Assembly (NCBI RefSeq): GCF_004349245.1
Contig: NZ_SMLC01000010.1
Coordinates: 1 to 64,000, forward strand
DNA: 64,000 nucleotides
Direction: 5' to 3'
Origin: Actinomadura sp. 6K520
GTDB lineage: Bacteria; Actinomycetota; Actinomycetes; Streptosporangiales; Streptosporangiaceae
This document shows, one piece after another, positions 19,290 through 27,977 of the stretch. The notes below the pieces were generated by a model. It ran no database searches, had not been told where the DNA came from, and saw nothing but the letters and a program-made list of their open reading frames with translations. Position numbers and translations under genes: made by a program. Position 1 is the first letter of the stretch. The number at the start of each line of letters is the position of its first letter.

Positions 19290-21272
19290 TCAGCGCGGCC
19301 CGTCCCGCAGTTCCTCGAACACGTCGCCGACCGCCGCCATCAGCGCGTCGGCGTCGTCGGCCAGCCCGGGATCGAGGGAGAGGCCGAAGCACAGCTCGCC
19401 GTCGATGCCCAGCCCGGCGATCGCGAACGCCGTGCCGGGCGCGATCGGGACGATCGGGTACACGGCGGTGAGGGGCGCCCCGGCCAGCCGGAGCGGCCGG
19501 CTGGTGGCGGGCAGGCTCGACACGGTCCCCTGGAGGAAGCGGCCGCTGTAGGACATGCGGGCGAAGCGCCGGTGCAGCGGCGCCGGCATGAGGCGTCCCG
19601 CCTGCCACATCACGAACCAGGCGGCCTGCCCCCGGGTCCCGGAGCGCAGCACCCGGGCGCGCTTGGAGATCACGGCGAGCCGGTCGGTCTCGGTCATCTT
19701 CCCGACGGGCAGGTCCACCATGACGGCGGTGGTGTGGTTGCCGACCATCGCGCTGCCCGGCGGCCGCATCATCAGCGGCACCGCGACGCGGACGGCGGCG
19801 GGACGCCCGTCATCCTCGCCCATCACCCGGTTCAGGGCGCCCGCGAACGCGCACAGGACGACGTCGGTGACGCGGGCGCCGTGGCGGCGGCCCGTGTCCC
19901 GGACCTCCGCCAGCGGGAGGCGCATGGTGGCGAACCGGCGCTCCGGCGTGCCGGACGACGGCAGCCGCTCCGGGCGCGTGACGGCGGTGGCGAGCTGCCC
20001 GAGCCCGACCACGGTCGCGAGCGCCTTGCGCAGCGGCCGGCGCGGCGGCGCGGGCACGGGCTCGGGCGGCGGCTCCATCAGATGGACCGCCTGCGCGACG
20101 ATGCCGACGCCGTCGGCGACCACGTGGTGCATCAGGTACACCACGGCGGTGCGGCCCGGCGCGGCGCCCTTCAGCACGACCATGCGCCACGGCGGCCGGT
20201 CCAGCGGCAGCCGCTCGGACTGCAGCTCGGCGACGGCCGCGCGCACGCCGGCCATGCCGTCGACGCGCCGCTCGGTGACGTGCCACTCCCAGTCGACCGG
20301 GTCGTGGTCCCGCCAGCGGGGCCGGCGCCAGCGGCCGCGTCCGGCCAGCCGCTGCCGGAACCGGGGCAGCCCGTCGAGCCGCGCGCGGATCTCCCGGACG
20401 AGGTCCGCGCGGCCGATCTCCCGGGCGGAGGTGTCCAGCATGATCAGTCCGCCGGCCTGCTGCGGGGCGGCGGGCGTCTCCACGGCCATGAAGAACGCGT
20501 CCGGGCCCTCGACCTTCGGGGCCGGCGGGCGGGAGGCGCGCTCGGCGATGTAGACCGGGACGGCGACGAACGGGATCGCGGCGACGGCGTCCAGCAGGAA
20601 GTGGTTCGCGGTGGCCATGATGACGTAGAGGGTCACCACGATGTGCACGATGTTGACCACCTGCACCCAGCGCCTGGCCTTCACGCGGGCGAGTTCCACA
20701 CCGACCCACATCGTCCAGGCCATGTGCAGGGACGGCACCGCCGCGAGCTGGTCGGCGTGCTCCACCAGCGGCGACCCCCACGACCCCCAGGTGCCGCCGA
20801 GGTAGACGGTGTCGATGAAGCCGAGGTCGGGCATGAGGCGCGGCGGCATGACGGGGTACAGCACGAAGCAGGTGAGGCCGGCCAGGTTCAGCAGGACGAA
20901 CGAGTTGCGGGCCGTCCGGTAGTGCTCGGGGTGGCGTGCGAACAGCCAGACCAGCAGGGCGAGCGCGCTGGCGATGTAGGTGATGGCGTACTCGTAGTTC
21001 GCCAGCACCCGCAGGATGCCCTGGTCGGCGAGCCACCTGTTCAGGGAGAGCTCGATGTCGAGGTGCAGGGCGCGTTCGAGGTTGTAGATCTGCTCGCCGT
21101 GCTCCCGGGCCCGGCCGATCCTGGCCTCCTCGGGGAGGCCGGCCACGACCAGGTACACCCCGAACAGCAGCAGTCCGAGCAGCAGCTCACGCCGGGCGCT
21201 CAGCCGCGCCCGGACCGCCGTACCGGTGGCGAGCACCGTGTCCCGCACGGTGACCGCTTCCCCAGTGCCCAT
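19290..21272 (-). CDS. PAP2-like membrane phosphatase fused to a WS/DGAT O-acyltransferase
   Basis: 660 aa from the ATG at 21272, which has GGGGAGG just upstream (ATG 21284 is an alternative). The N-terminal third is a multi-span PAP2_3/inositol-phosphorylceramide-synthase-like domain with PSLHMAW (about residue 185) and a second His motif ANHFLLDA (about 225). The rest is a wax-ester-synthase/diacylglycerol-acyltransferase domain starting GPDAFFMAVETP, with the catalytic HHxxxDG as HHVVADG (near residue 380), the PLMMRPPG region and the C-terminal SSLPATSRPLRLAGA. The fusion could dephosphorylate a lipid phosphate and acylate the resulting alcohol at the membrane. It is convergent with the hopanoid operon after 19 bp. 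Confidence 0.9.
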   Translation of the reverse strand: MGTGEAVTVRDTVLATGTAVRARLSARRELLLGLLLFGVYLVVAGLPEEARIGRAREHGEQIYNLERALHLDIELSLNRWLADQGILRVLANYEYAITYIASALALLVWLFARHPEHYRTARNSFVLLNLAGLTCFVLYPVMPPRLMPDLGFIDTVYLGGTWGSWGSPLVEHADQLAAVPSLHMAWTMWVGVELARVKARRWVQVVNIVHIVVTLYVIMATANHFLLDAVAAIPFVAVPVYIAERASRPPAPKVEGPDAFFMAVETPAAPQQAGGLIMLDTSAREIGRADLVREIRARLDGLPRFRQRLAGRGRWRRPRWRDHDPVDWEWHVTERRVDGMAGVRAAVAELQSERLPLDRPPWRMVVLKGAAPGRTAVVYLMHHVVADGVGIVAQAVHLMEPPPEPVPAPPRRPLRKALATVVGLGQLATAVTRPERLPSSGTPERRFATMRLPLAEVRDTGRRHGARVTDVVLCAFAGALNRVMGEDDGRPAAVRVAVPLMMRPPGSAMVGNHTTAVMVDLPVGKMTETDRLAVISKRARVLRSGTRGQAAWFVMWQAGRLMPAPLHRRFARMSYSGRFLQGTVSSLPATSRPLRLAGAPLTAVYPIVPIAPGTAFAIAGLGIDGELCFGLSLDPGLADDADALMAAVGDVFEELRDGPR

Positions 21273-21405
21273 CGTCCTCCCCATAACGGCTGTTACCCAG
21301 GTTTCCTGCGATCAGACGGCGGCGCCCGGAACCGGGGACCGCATCCGGTTCGTCGCGCCGGGGACGAAATGTTCGTGGGAACAATCTAGCTCACTCGGAC
21401 GTCTT

Positions 21406-21415
21406 CGATATATCG
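21406..21415. promoter_or_regulatory. Putative PadR operator
   Basis: The perfect palindrome CGATA-TATCG lies about 50 bp before the padR start. A related half, GTATCG, follows within 15 bp. The AT-rich block is distinct from its surroundings and is probably the autoregulated promoter. Confidence 0.4.
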
Positions 21416-21465
21416 TTGTCGTATCGCGAGAGCTCATAGAGAGATCTCAGAAGGTGGTGCAGAAC

Positions 21466-22161
21466 ATGGGACACAGGCATGGGCACGGCGGCCCCCGGGG
21501 ACGCGGCGACTTCGCGAACCTCGGCTGGCTGTTCGGCGGCGGACCCGGTCCCGGCCCGTGGGGCCCGCCCGGCCCCGGCCCCGGGGGGCGGCCCCCGTGG
21601 GCGCGCGGGCGCGGCGGCCCGTGGGGGCGGGGCCCGAAGGCGCGCAAGGGGAACGTCCGCGCGGCGATCCTCGTCCTGCTGGCCGAGGAGCCGCGCAACG
21701 GCTACCAGATCATCCAGGAGATCCACGAGCGCAGCGGCGGCGCCTGGAAGCCGAGCCCCGGCGCGGTCTACCCGGCGCTGCAGCAGCTCGCCGACGAGGG
21801 CCTCATCGCGGGCGAGGAGGCCGCCGGGCGGCGGTCCTTCCACCTCACCGGCGAGGGCCGCGCCCACGTCGAGGAGAACGCCGCCCGGCTGGCCGAGCCG
21901 TGGGCGGAGATGACGCCCGAGTACGGCGAGGGAGTCCCCGAGCTGTTCCGGCAGGCCGCGCAGATGGGCGCCGCGGTGATGCAGATCGTCCACTCCGGTT
22001 CCGGGGAGCAGGTCGTGCAGGCCAGGGAGGTCCTGTCGAACGCGCGGCGCGACCTCTACCGAATCCTGGCCGACGACATCGACGGCACGCACGACGCGGC
22101 CGACGACACCGACGACGACACCGACGACGCGGGCCCGACGGCCGCGGACCGCGGGGAGTGA
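21466..22161 (+). CDS. PadR-family transcriptional regulator
   Basis: 231 aa from the ATG at 21466, with AGAAGG 11 bases upstream. The N-terminus is a disordered Gly/Pro/Arg tail (1-62). Residues about 65-140 are the PadR winged helix (NVRAAILVLLAEEPRNGYQIIQEI, PSPGAVYPALQQLADEGLI, YHLT-like FHLTGEG). The C-terminus ends in an Asp-rich tail (DDTDDDTDDAG). Such Gly-rich PadR proteins are commonly paired with DUF1707 genes, as here (2 bp gap). Ligand unknown. Confidence 0.92.
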   Translation: MGHRHGHGGPRGRGDFANLGWLFGGGPGPGPWGPPGPGPGGRPPWARGRGGPWGRGPKARKGNVRAAILVLLAEEPRNGYQIIQEIHERSGGAWKPSPGAVYPALQQLADEGLIAGEEAAGRRSFHLTGEGRAHVEENAARLAEPWAEMTPEYGEGVPELFRQAAQMGAAVMQIVHSGSGEQVVQAREVLSNARRDLYRILADDIDGTHDAADDTDDDTDDAGPTAADRGE

Positions 22162-22163
22162 AC

Positions 22164-22670
22164 ATGGCACGCCAGGACGAGATGCGCATCGGTGACGCCG
22201 AACGGGACGCGGTCATGGGCGCGCTCCACGACCACTTCGCGGCGGGCCGGCTCGACCGCGGGGAACTGGACGAGCGCATGGACGCCGTGCTGTCCGCCAA
22301 GACACGCGGCGACCTGCGGCCCCTCGTCCGCGACCTGCCCGCGCCGACCGGCCTGCCCGAGACGGAGGCGCGGACGCCGTCGCCCATGGAGGGCGCGGCG
22401 GTCATGTTCGGGGGCTCCCGGCACCCGGCGTGGCAGGGCCACCACCGGCACACGGCACGGCGCCATCACCGGCACATGGCACGGGGTCACCACCGGCACG
22501 GGCCGCCGTCCCCGGCGTTCCCGCTGCTGCTCGCGGTGTTCCTCGTGCTGGCGTTCACGGTCGGGCCGGGCGCGGGAATCCTCGCCGTCCTGCAGATCGC
22601 GCTGGCCATCTGGATCGTCCGCGCGGCGCTGCTGGCCTTCGGTGTCCGCCGTTCCCGCCGCTCGACGTAG
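22164..22670 (+). CDS. DUF1707 (SHOCT-like) membrane protein with His-rich insert
   Basis: 168 aa, ATG behind GGGGAG. The N-terminal DUF1707 domain (MRIGDAERDAVMGALHDHFAAGRLDRGELDERMDAVLSAKTRGDL in family register) precedes a His-rich linker with three HHRH units, and two C-terminal hydrophobic segments (FPLLLAVFLVLAFTVG; ILAVLQIALAIWIVRAALLAFG). It is probably a membrane-anchored partner of the PadR regulator. Function is unknown. The His-rich triplication could bind metal. Confidence 0.88.
   Translation: MARQDEMRIGDAERDAVMGALHDHFAAGRLDRGELDERMDAVLSAKTRGDLRPLVRDLPAPTGLPETEARTPSPMEGAAVMFGGSRHPAWQGHHRHTARRHHRHMARGHHRHGPPSPAFPLLLAVFLVLAFTVGPGAGILAVLQIALAIWIVRAALLAFGVRRSRRST
22438..22503 (+). 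repeat. Imperfect tandem triplication encoding HHRH units
   Basis: Three diverged units of about 24 bp, each containing CAYCACCGGCAC followed by a GGCAC-rich stretch, encode HHRHTARR, HHRHMARG and HHRHG. It looks like in-frame repeat expansion within the DUF1707 gene. Confidence 0.6.
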
Positions 22671-22720
22671 TCCCGCGTCGCGGGCGAGGAGCCCGGCCCG
22701 GGGCCCGCATGAACGGACGG

Positions 22721-23647
22721 TCAGGCGGCGGGCATGCGGGCGCAGCGGGCGGGAACGGCGTCCTGGAGGGCGCGCAGGCCGCGGGCGATCAGCGGGTTGT
22801 CGCGGCTGCCGCGCCGCACGCAGGTCAGCACGCGCCGCCTCGGCACGCCGTCGCCGACCAGCGGCACCCGGACCACCAGGGCGGACGGCCCGCCCGCCAG
22901 CCTCGGGACGAGCGACACCCCGAGGCCGTTGCCGACCAGCGACCAGATCACCGACCAGGAGGCGGCATGGTGGGCGAACCGGGGCGTGAACCCGGCGGCG
23001 GCGCAGTAGGCCATGAGCTGCTGGTGGTGGCCGCAGAGTTCGGGCCGGACGCTGATCCACGTCTCGCCCGCCGCGTCCTCCAGCCGGACTCCGACGCGGC
23101 GCGCGAGCGGATGCCCCGCCGGGACGATCAGGTCGAGGGCCTCCTCCAGCAGCGGCTCCCGGTCGAAACGCGGGTCGCCGGGCGGCGGGGCCTCCGGGGT
23201 CGGCTCGATGACGGCGATGTCGGTCTCGCCGGCGGCGAGGAGGCCCACCGCCTCTCCGGTGTCGCATTCGCGGATCTCGATCGCGAGGTCCGGGGCGTCC
23301 CGCCGGAGGGCGCCCGCCGCCGGGGCGATCAGCCCGCCGACCGCCGTGGTGAACCCGGCCATGCGCAGCGGCCCGACGACGCCCGCGCGGTGCGACTCCA
23401 GGTCGGCGAGGGCCTCCTCCCACTTGGCGAGGAGGCCGTCGGCGTGCTCGATCAGCAGGTGCGCGGCCGGGGTCAGCTTCACCTTGCGGCCCTGCGGCTC
23501 CAGCAGCGGGACCTTCAGCTCCCGCGCCAGCTCGCGCACGTGGTGGGACACCGCCGACGGCGTCAGGTGCATCGCCTCCGCCGCGGACGTGACCGTCCCG
23601 TACTGGTGGACGAGCCGGAGCATGTGCAGGCGCCGCAGATCAATCAT
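22721..23647 (-). CDS. LysR-family transcriptional regulator
   Basis: 308 aa. The start is the ATG at 23647 (MIDLRRLHMLRLVHQYGTVTSAAEAMHLTPSAVSHHV); TATGGT lies just upstream with almost no leader, so the mRNA is probably leaderless. N-terminal winged HTH (1-60) and a periplasmic-binding-like effector domain (from about 90: GPLRMAGFTTAVGGLIAPA...). It is divergent from a 61-aa zinc-ribbon-like gene only 72 bp away, a likely target. A perfect palindrome GTCTGCAGAC at 23703-23712 lies beside that gene's start. Confidence 0.93.
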   Translation of the reverse strand: MIDLRRLHMLRLVHQYGTVTSAAEAMHLTPSAVSHHVRELARELKVPLLEPQGRKVKLTPAAHLLIEHADGLLAKWEEALADLESHRAGVVGPLRMAGFTTAVGGLIAPAAGALRRDAPDLAIEIRECDTGEAVGLLAAGETDIAVIEPTPEAPPPGDPRFDREPLLEEALDLIVPAGHPLARRVGVRLEDAAGETWISVRPELCGHHQQLMAYCAAAGFTPRFAHHAASWSVIWSLVGNGLGVSLVPRLAGGPSALVVRVPLVGDGVPRRRVLTCVRRGSRDNPLIARGLRALQDAVPARCARMPAA

Positions 23648-23719
23648 GTAACCATATTGCACGATCCAGTGCGGAAACCTGAAATAGACGGCAACGTTCG
23701 GGGTCTGCAGACTGGAGTC

Positions 23720-23905
23720 ATGACACAGCGGAACACCACTCTCTCCCGGCACGTGACCAGTGACGGCATCGTCGTCTGGACCCGGTGCGCCTGCGGCCGC
23801 CTCCGCATGGACCTCGTCCCGATCGCGGGCGGCGCGCCCCTCAGCGCGGGCCCCTGCCCGCGCTGCCACACCGGCCCGGACCCGCTCACTCCCGATCAAG
23901 GGTGA
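23720..23905 (+). CDS. Small zinc-ribbon-like protein
   Basis: 61 aa. ATG at 23720 behind CTGGAG. It contains CxC (RCACGRL) and CPRC (GPCPRCHTG), together a plausible single zinc knuckle, and nothing else recognisable. It is divergent from the LysR gene, and its 3' end overlaps the convergent PPOX-family gene by 20 bp. Coding is supported by the ribosome site, GC3-rich codon use and four cysteines in two paired motifs. No function is assigned. Confidence 0.65.
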   Translation: MTQRNTTLSRHVTSDGIVVWTRCACGRLRMDLVPIAGGAPLSAGPCPRCHTGPDPLTPDQG

Positions 23906-24275
23906 GTTCGTAGTGGAGGGTCCGGTACCGCTTCATCCGGTGGAACAGCGGCACCGCGAATCCCTGGAGGACGGGGTGCTTGCGGGCGAGCAGCCTGCGG
24001 ACCGGCTTCGACTCCTCCTCGGTGAGCAGCCGGACGCGGCCGCGCGACGCGGCCCCGGTGACCTTCCCCCGGAAGGTGCTCGGCGCGATCTCCACCTCCG
24101 GGTTGCGCGCCAGGCGCTTCACCTTGAACGCCTTGTCATAGGTGCGGAAGTAGGCGAGGCCGCCCTGGACGACGACGTTGACGGGCGTGCCCACCGGCGT
24201 CCCGTCCTTGCGGTAGGAGGTCAGCAGGACGGTGCGCTGCTTCTTCAGGGCCGCGAGTGTCGATGTGGTGGTCAT
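23886..24275 (-). CDS. PPOX-class F420-dependent oxidoreductase-like protein
   Basis: 129 aa, a small split-beta-barrel flavin/deazaflavin protein: LAALKKQRTVLLTSYRKDGTPVGTPVNVVVQGGLAYFRTYDKAFKVKRLARNP in family register, then VEIAPSTFRGKVTG. F420-dependent members reduce diverse substrates in mycobacteria and Actinomadura relatives; the substrate here is unknown. The cofactor is inferred from family only. Monocistronic. It ends inside the convergent 61-aa gene. Confidence 0.88.
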   Translation of the reverse strand: MTTTSTLAALKKQRTVLLTSYRKDGTPVGTPVNVVVQGGLAYFRTYDKAFKVKRLARNPEVEIAPSTFRGKVTGAASRGRVRLLTEEESKPVRRLLARKHPVLQGFAVPLFHRMKRYRTLHYELTLDRE

Positions 24276-24311
24276 ACCCAGGAGACGGAAAGGCCGCCTC
24301 CGGATGTGACA

Positions 24312-24938
24312 TCAGCCGGTGCGCAGGGCCGCCGCTTCGGAGGCGAGCCTGCGGACGCGGTCCCAGTCGCCGGCGCGGACGACGCTCGCCGGGGTCAGCC
24401 AGGAACCGCCGACGCACCCGACGTTGCCGAGCGCCAGGTAGTCGGCGGCGTTGCGCGGGCTGATCCCGCCGGTCGGGCAGAACCGGACCTGCGGCAGCGG
24501 CCCGGCGAGCGCCCTGAGCGCGGCGGCGCCGCCCGCGGTCTCGGCGGGGAAGAACTTCATCGCGGTGATCCCGTCCTCCAGCAGCGCCATGGCCTCGGAC
24601 GCGGTGGCGACGCCCGGCAGGAACGGCAGGCCGGTCGCGCCCATCGCCGCCTGCAGCCGGGGCGTGCGGCCGGGGCTGACCAGGAAGCGCGCCCCGGCGG
24701 CGGCGGACCGCTCGGCGTCCTCGGGACGGACGACGGTTCCCGCGCCGACGACCGCGTCCGGGACCTCGGCGGCGATGCGCTCGATCGCCGCCGGCGCGGC
24801 GGGCGTGCGGAGCGTCACCTCGATCACGGGCAACCCGCCCGCGACGAGCGCGCGGGCCATCGGGACGGCCGCGGCCGCGTCGTCCAGGACGACGACGGGG
24901 ATCACGGGCGCGAGGTCGAACAGGTCTTCGGCGATCAT
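24312..24938 (-). CDS. eda: 2-keto-3-deoxy-6-phosphogluconate (KDPG) aldolase
   Basis: 208 aa. Cleaves KDPG to pyruvate and glyceraldehyde 3-phosphate, the last step of the Entner-Doudoroff pathway. A TIM-barrel class I aldolase: catalytic Glu in [10 protein letters not shown] and Schiff-base Lys in [10 protein letters not shown], with phosphate-binding regions VVGAGTV and FCPTGGIS. The start codon overlaps the glk stop by 4 bp (ATGA), so it is last in the edd-glk-eda operon. Confidence 0.96.
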   Translation of the reverse strand: MIAEDLFDLAPVIPVVVLDDAAAAVPMARALVAGGLPVIEVTLRTPAAPAAIERIAAEVPDAVVGAGTVVRPEDAERSAAAGARFLVSPGRTPRLQAAMGATGLPFLPGVATASEAMALLEDGITAMKFFPAETAGGAAALRALAGPLPQVRFCPTGGISPRNAADYLALGNVGCVGGSWLTPASVVRAGDWDRVRRLASEAAALRTG

Positions 24939-26023
24939 GCGGGCTCCAGGGAGTCCGGATCGGGCAGGCCCTGCGCGATCCGCATGGTGGCGCCGGCCAG
25001 GGCCGGGCCGGGGTGGACGATGAGCGCGGTGGGGATGCCGCGCAGGTAGTCCTCGACCGGGGGCTTCGCCTCGAAGCGGGCGCGGAACGCGCTGCCGCGC
25101 AGCACGTCCGCGATGCGCGGCAGGATGCCGCCGCCGAGGTAGACGCCGCCGCGGGCGCCGAGCGTCAGGGCGACGTTCCCGGCCAGCGAACCGAGCAGCG
25201 CGCAGAACATGTGCAGCGCCTCGCGGCAGAGCGGGTCGTCGCGGCGCTCGCAGATCCGCTGCGCGGTGAGCGGCCCGGCCGGTGCGCCGTCGAGCGCCGC
25301 GAGGTACCGGTGGACGCGGGTCAGGCCGTCCCCGGACAGCAGCAGCTCGGCGGTCGCGGAGCCGCGCTCGGCGCGCAGCAGCCGCGCGACCTCGACCTCC
25401 CGGTCGGTCGCGGCGGGGATGTCGACCTGGCCGCCCTCGCCGGGCAGCGGCACCCACCCGGACGGCGTGGGCACGAGCCCCGCCACCCCCAGGCCCGTAC
25501 CGGGGCCGACCACCGCGAGCGTCCCGCTGGCGGACGGCCGGTCAGTGCTCCCTGTGGGGGGACGACCCCCCACACCCCCCGGTTCGCTTCGCTCAGGTGT
25601 CCGGCCGATCGGGATCAGGTCGTCGTCGCGCAGGCGCGGAAGCGCCAGGGCGAGGGCCTCGAAGTCGTTGATGACCTCCAGGCGGGGCAGGCCGAGGTGG
25701 GCGCGGACCTCCTCCGGAGTGCCCTTCGGCCAGCCCGCGTTGGTCAGGCGGAATGTTCCGCCCGTGACCGGCCCCGCCACCGCGAGGCAGGCCGCGGAGG
25801 GCCGGACGTCCGGGGCGTACCGGCCGAGGTAGGCTGCCGCGGCCTCGGCGAGCCCGGCGTGGTCGCGGGTGGGCAGGGAACGGACGCGGTAGGGGTCGCC
25901 GTCCGGGCCGTCCACCAGTGCGAACCGCGCGTTCGTGCCGCCGACGTCCGCGACCAGCCACGGCCCGCCGCCTGCACCCCGTGGGGGGACAACCCCCCAC
26001 ACCCCCCGGTTCGCTTCGCTCAT
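24935..26023 (-). CDS. glk: Glucokinase carrying two copies of a palindromic repeat
   Basis: 362 aa. Phosphorylates glucose to feed the Entner-Doudoroff pathway. It is a proteobacterial-type glucokinase: phosphate loop [11 protein letters not shown] (from about residue 24), AVAGPV, catalytic-site [11 protein letters not shown] and GPGTGLGVA. Two features are odd. The first 14 codons ([14 protein letters not shown]) come from copy B of a 42-bp repeat. A second in-frame insertion (about residues 147-160, [14 protein letters not shown]) comes from copy A, just before the conserved [13 protein letters not shown]. Without them the protein would be near 330 aa, the usual length. The start overlaps the edd stop (ATGA), and both lie at the repeat edge. 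Confidence 0.95.
   Translation of the reverse strand: MSEANRGVWGVVPPRGAGGGPWLVADVGGTNARFALVDGPDGDPYRVRSLPTRDHAGLAEAAAAYLGRYAPDVRPSAACLAVAGPVTGGTFRLTNAGWPKGTPEEVRAHLGLPRLEVINDFEALALALPRLRDDDLIPIGRTPERSEPGGVGGRPPTGSTDRPSASGTLAVVGPGTGLGVAGLVPTPSGWVPLPGEGGQVDIPAATDREVEVARLLRAERGSATAELLLSGDGLTRVHRYLAALDGAPAGPLTAQRICERRDDPLCREALHMFCALLGSLAGNVALTLGARGGVYLGGGILPRIADVLRGSAFRARFEAKPPVEDYLRGIPTALIVHPGPALAGATMRIAQGLPDPDSLEPA
25554..25595. repeat. 42-bp palindromic repeat, copy A, inside glk
   Basis: On the plus strand it starts GTGGGGGG-ACGA-CCCCCCAC (8-bp stem, 4-base loop) followed by ACCCCCCGGTTCGCTTCGCT and CA. It is identical to copy B except one loop base. Read on the minus strand within glk it stays open and adds about 14 codons. 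Confidence 0.9.
25981..26022. repeat. 42-bp palindromic repeat, copy B, at the edd-glk junction
   Basis: Same orientation and length as copy A, with loop ACAA instead of ACGA. On the minus strand its first bases TGAGCG provide the edd stop (TGA), and with one flanking A the glk start (ATGAGC). It is read in a different frame from copy A. Confidence 0.9.
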
Positions 26024-27831
26024 GGGAAGATCCCCGCGCCCCGCTCGGCCGGGCCGACCGCGTCCCGGAACACCTGGAACAGCTCCCGTCCGGTGCCCCG
26101 CACCTGTCCGGCGTCTCCGGCCGCGGGCTCGCGGGCGGCGAACTCCCCGTCCGGGACGAGGACCTCCAGCACGCCCCCGTCCGCGTCGAGCCGGACGACG
26201 TCGCCGTCGCGGACCCGGGCGAGCGGCCCGCCCGCGGCCGCCTCCGGCGACACGTGGATCGCGGCGGGCACCGCCCCCGAGGCGCCCGACATGCGTCCGT
26301 CGGTGACCAGCGCGACGCGGTGCCCCCGGTCCTGCAGGACCGACAGCGGCGGGGTGAGCCGGTGCAGCTCCGGCATGCCGTTGGCGCGCGGCCCCTGGTT
26401 GCGGACGACCGCCACCACGTCCCGGTCGAGCTCCCCCGCGGCGAACGCGTCCTGCAGGCCCTCCTGCGAGTCGAACACGCGGGCGGGGGCCTCGATCGTC
26501 CGGTGCTCGGGGCGGACCGCGGACACCTTGATCACCGCCCGCCCGAGGTTGCCGCGCACGGTGTGCAGGCCGCCCTGCGCGTCGAACGGCACGGCCACCG
26601 GCCGCAGGACGTCGGTGTCGCCCGACTCGGTGACGGTCTCCCGCCACTCGGCCCGGCCGTCCGCGAACTCCGGTACGCGCCGGTAGTCGGCGAGGGTGTC
26701 GCCGCCGACCGTCCGCGCGTCCGCGTGCAGGAGCCCGGCGTCGATCAGCTCACCGATGAGGAACGCGGTGCCGCCGGCCGCGTGGAAGTGGTTCACGTCG
26801 GCGGACCCGTTCGGGTAGAGGCGGGTGAGCAGCGGCGTCACCTTGGACAGCTCGTCGAAGTCGTCCCAGGTCAGCTCGATGCCGGCCGCCGCGGCCATCG
26901 CGACGAGGTGGAGCGTGTGGTTCGTCGAGCCGCCCGTGGCGAGCAGCGCAACGACGCCGTTGACGAACGCGCGCTCGTCCAGGAGTTCGCCGATGGGCGT
27001 GTAGTGGTCGCCCAGGCCGGTCAGTTGCAGGACGCGCCGCCCGGCCGCCTCGGTGAGGGCGTCCCTCAGCTTGCTGCCCGGCGGGACGAAGCTCGCGCCC
27101 GGCAGGTGCAGGCCCATGACCTCCATCAGGAGCTGGTTGGAGTTGGCCGTCCCGTAGAACGTGCACGTGCCGGGCGAATGGTAGGACGCGGCCTCGGCGG
27201 CGAGCAGTTCGTCGCGCCCGGCCTCCCCGGCCGCGAACCGCTTGCGGACCCTGGCCTTCTCCCCGTTCGGCAGCCCGGACGCCATCGGCCCGGCCGGCAC
27301 CAGGATCACCGGCAGGTGCCCGAACGACAGCGCCCCGATCACCAGCCCCGGGACGATCTTGTCGCAGACACCGAGCAGCAGCGCGCCGTCGAACATGTCG
27401 TGGGACAGCGCCACCGCCGTCGCCATCGCCACCACGTCCCGGCTGAACAGCGACAGCTCCATGCCGGCGCGCCCCTGCGTGATGCCGTCGCACATCGCGG
27501 GCACTCCCCCGGCGAACTGCGCCGTCCCCCCGCCCGACCGGATCGCGGCCTTGAGCAGGTCGGGGTAGTCCTGGAGCGGCTGGTGCGCGGACAGCATGTC
27601 GTTGTACGCCGACACGATGGCGATGTTGGGCGTGACGTCGCCCCTGAGCCACAGCTTGTCCTGGACGCCGCAGGCGGCGAAGCCATGGGCGAGGTTCGCG
27701 CAGCCCATGCCGCCGCGCACCGGGCCTTCCGTCCGCGCGCCCCGGATCCGCTCCAGGTACGCGGTTCGCGCTCCGGCGCTCCGCCCGGCGACACGCCGGG
27801 TCACTTCCGCCAGCACGGGATGGACAGCCAT
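26020..27831 (-). CDS. edd: Phosphogluconate dehydratase
   Basis: 603 aa. Dehydrates 6-phosphogluconate to KDPG, the first committed Entner-Doudoroff step. An IlvD/Edd Fe-S dehydratase: [51 protein letters not shown] and [17 protein letters not shown] carry the cluster cysteines and conserved loops; [23 protein letters not shown] is the C-terminal signature. ATG at 27831 with CTGGAG upstream. It is the first gene of edd-glk-eda, divergent from a ROK regulator. The stop codon TGA is supplied by repeat copy B. Confidence 0.97.
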   Translation of the reverse strand: MAVHPVLAEVTRRVAGRSAGARTAYLERIRGARTEGPVRGGMGCANLAHGFAACGVQDKLWLRGDVTPNIAIVSAYNDMLSAHQPLQDYPDLLKAAIRSGGGTAQFAGGVPAMCDGITQGRAGMELSLFSRDVVAMATAVALSHDMFDGALLLGVCDKIVPGLVIGALSFGHLPVILVPAGPMASGLPNGEKARVRKRFAAGEAGRDELLAAEAASYHSPGTCTFYGTANSNQLLMEVMGLHLPGASFVPPGSKLRDALTEAAGRRVLQLTGLGDHYTPIGELLDERAFVNGVVALLATGGSTNHTLHLVAMAAAAGIELTWDDFDELSKVTPLLTRLYPNGSADVNHFHAAGGTAFLIGELIDAGLLHADARTVGGDTLADYRRVPEFADGRAEWRETVTESGDTDVLRPVAVPFDAQGGLHTVRGNLGRAVIKVSAVRPEHRTIEAPARVFDSQEGLQDAFAAGELDRDVVAVVRNQGPRANGMPELHRLTPPLSVLQDRGHRVALVTDGRMSGASGAVPAAIHVSPEAAAGGPLARVRDGDVVRLDADGGVLEVLVPDGEFAAREPAAGDAGQVRGTGRELFQVFRDAVGPAERGAGIFP

Positions 27832-27898
27832 CAGACGCTCCAGGACAGGGGGGACTTCGCGATCAAGCTACCGAGACATAGGTAAGCAATACAACCCC

Positions 27899-27924
27899 AC
27901 TTAAGAAGTTCTACTTACATAAGT
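27899..27924. promoter_or_regulatory. Putative ROK-regulator operator in the edd/ROK intergenic region
   Basis: Two adjacent palindromes lie in an AT-rich block: ACTTAAGAAGT (27899-27909, imperfect) and ACTTA-CA-TAAGT (27913-27924, perfect). They lie between the divergent edd and ROK starts, where NagC/XylR-type proteins bind. Confidence 0.55.
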
Positions 27925-27977
27925 TGGCGTCTTGCATCAAATAGACGAACTGAACGCGGTCATGCTTGACTGACCGG

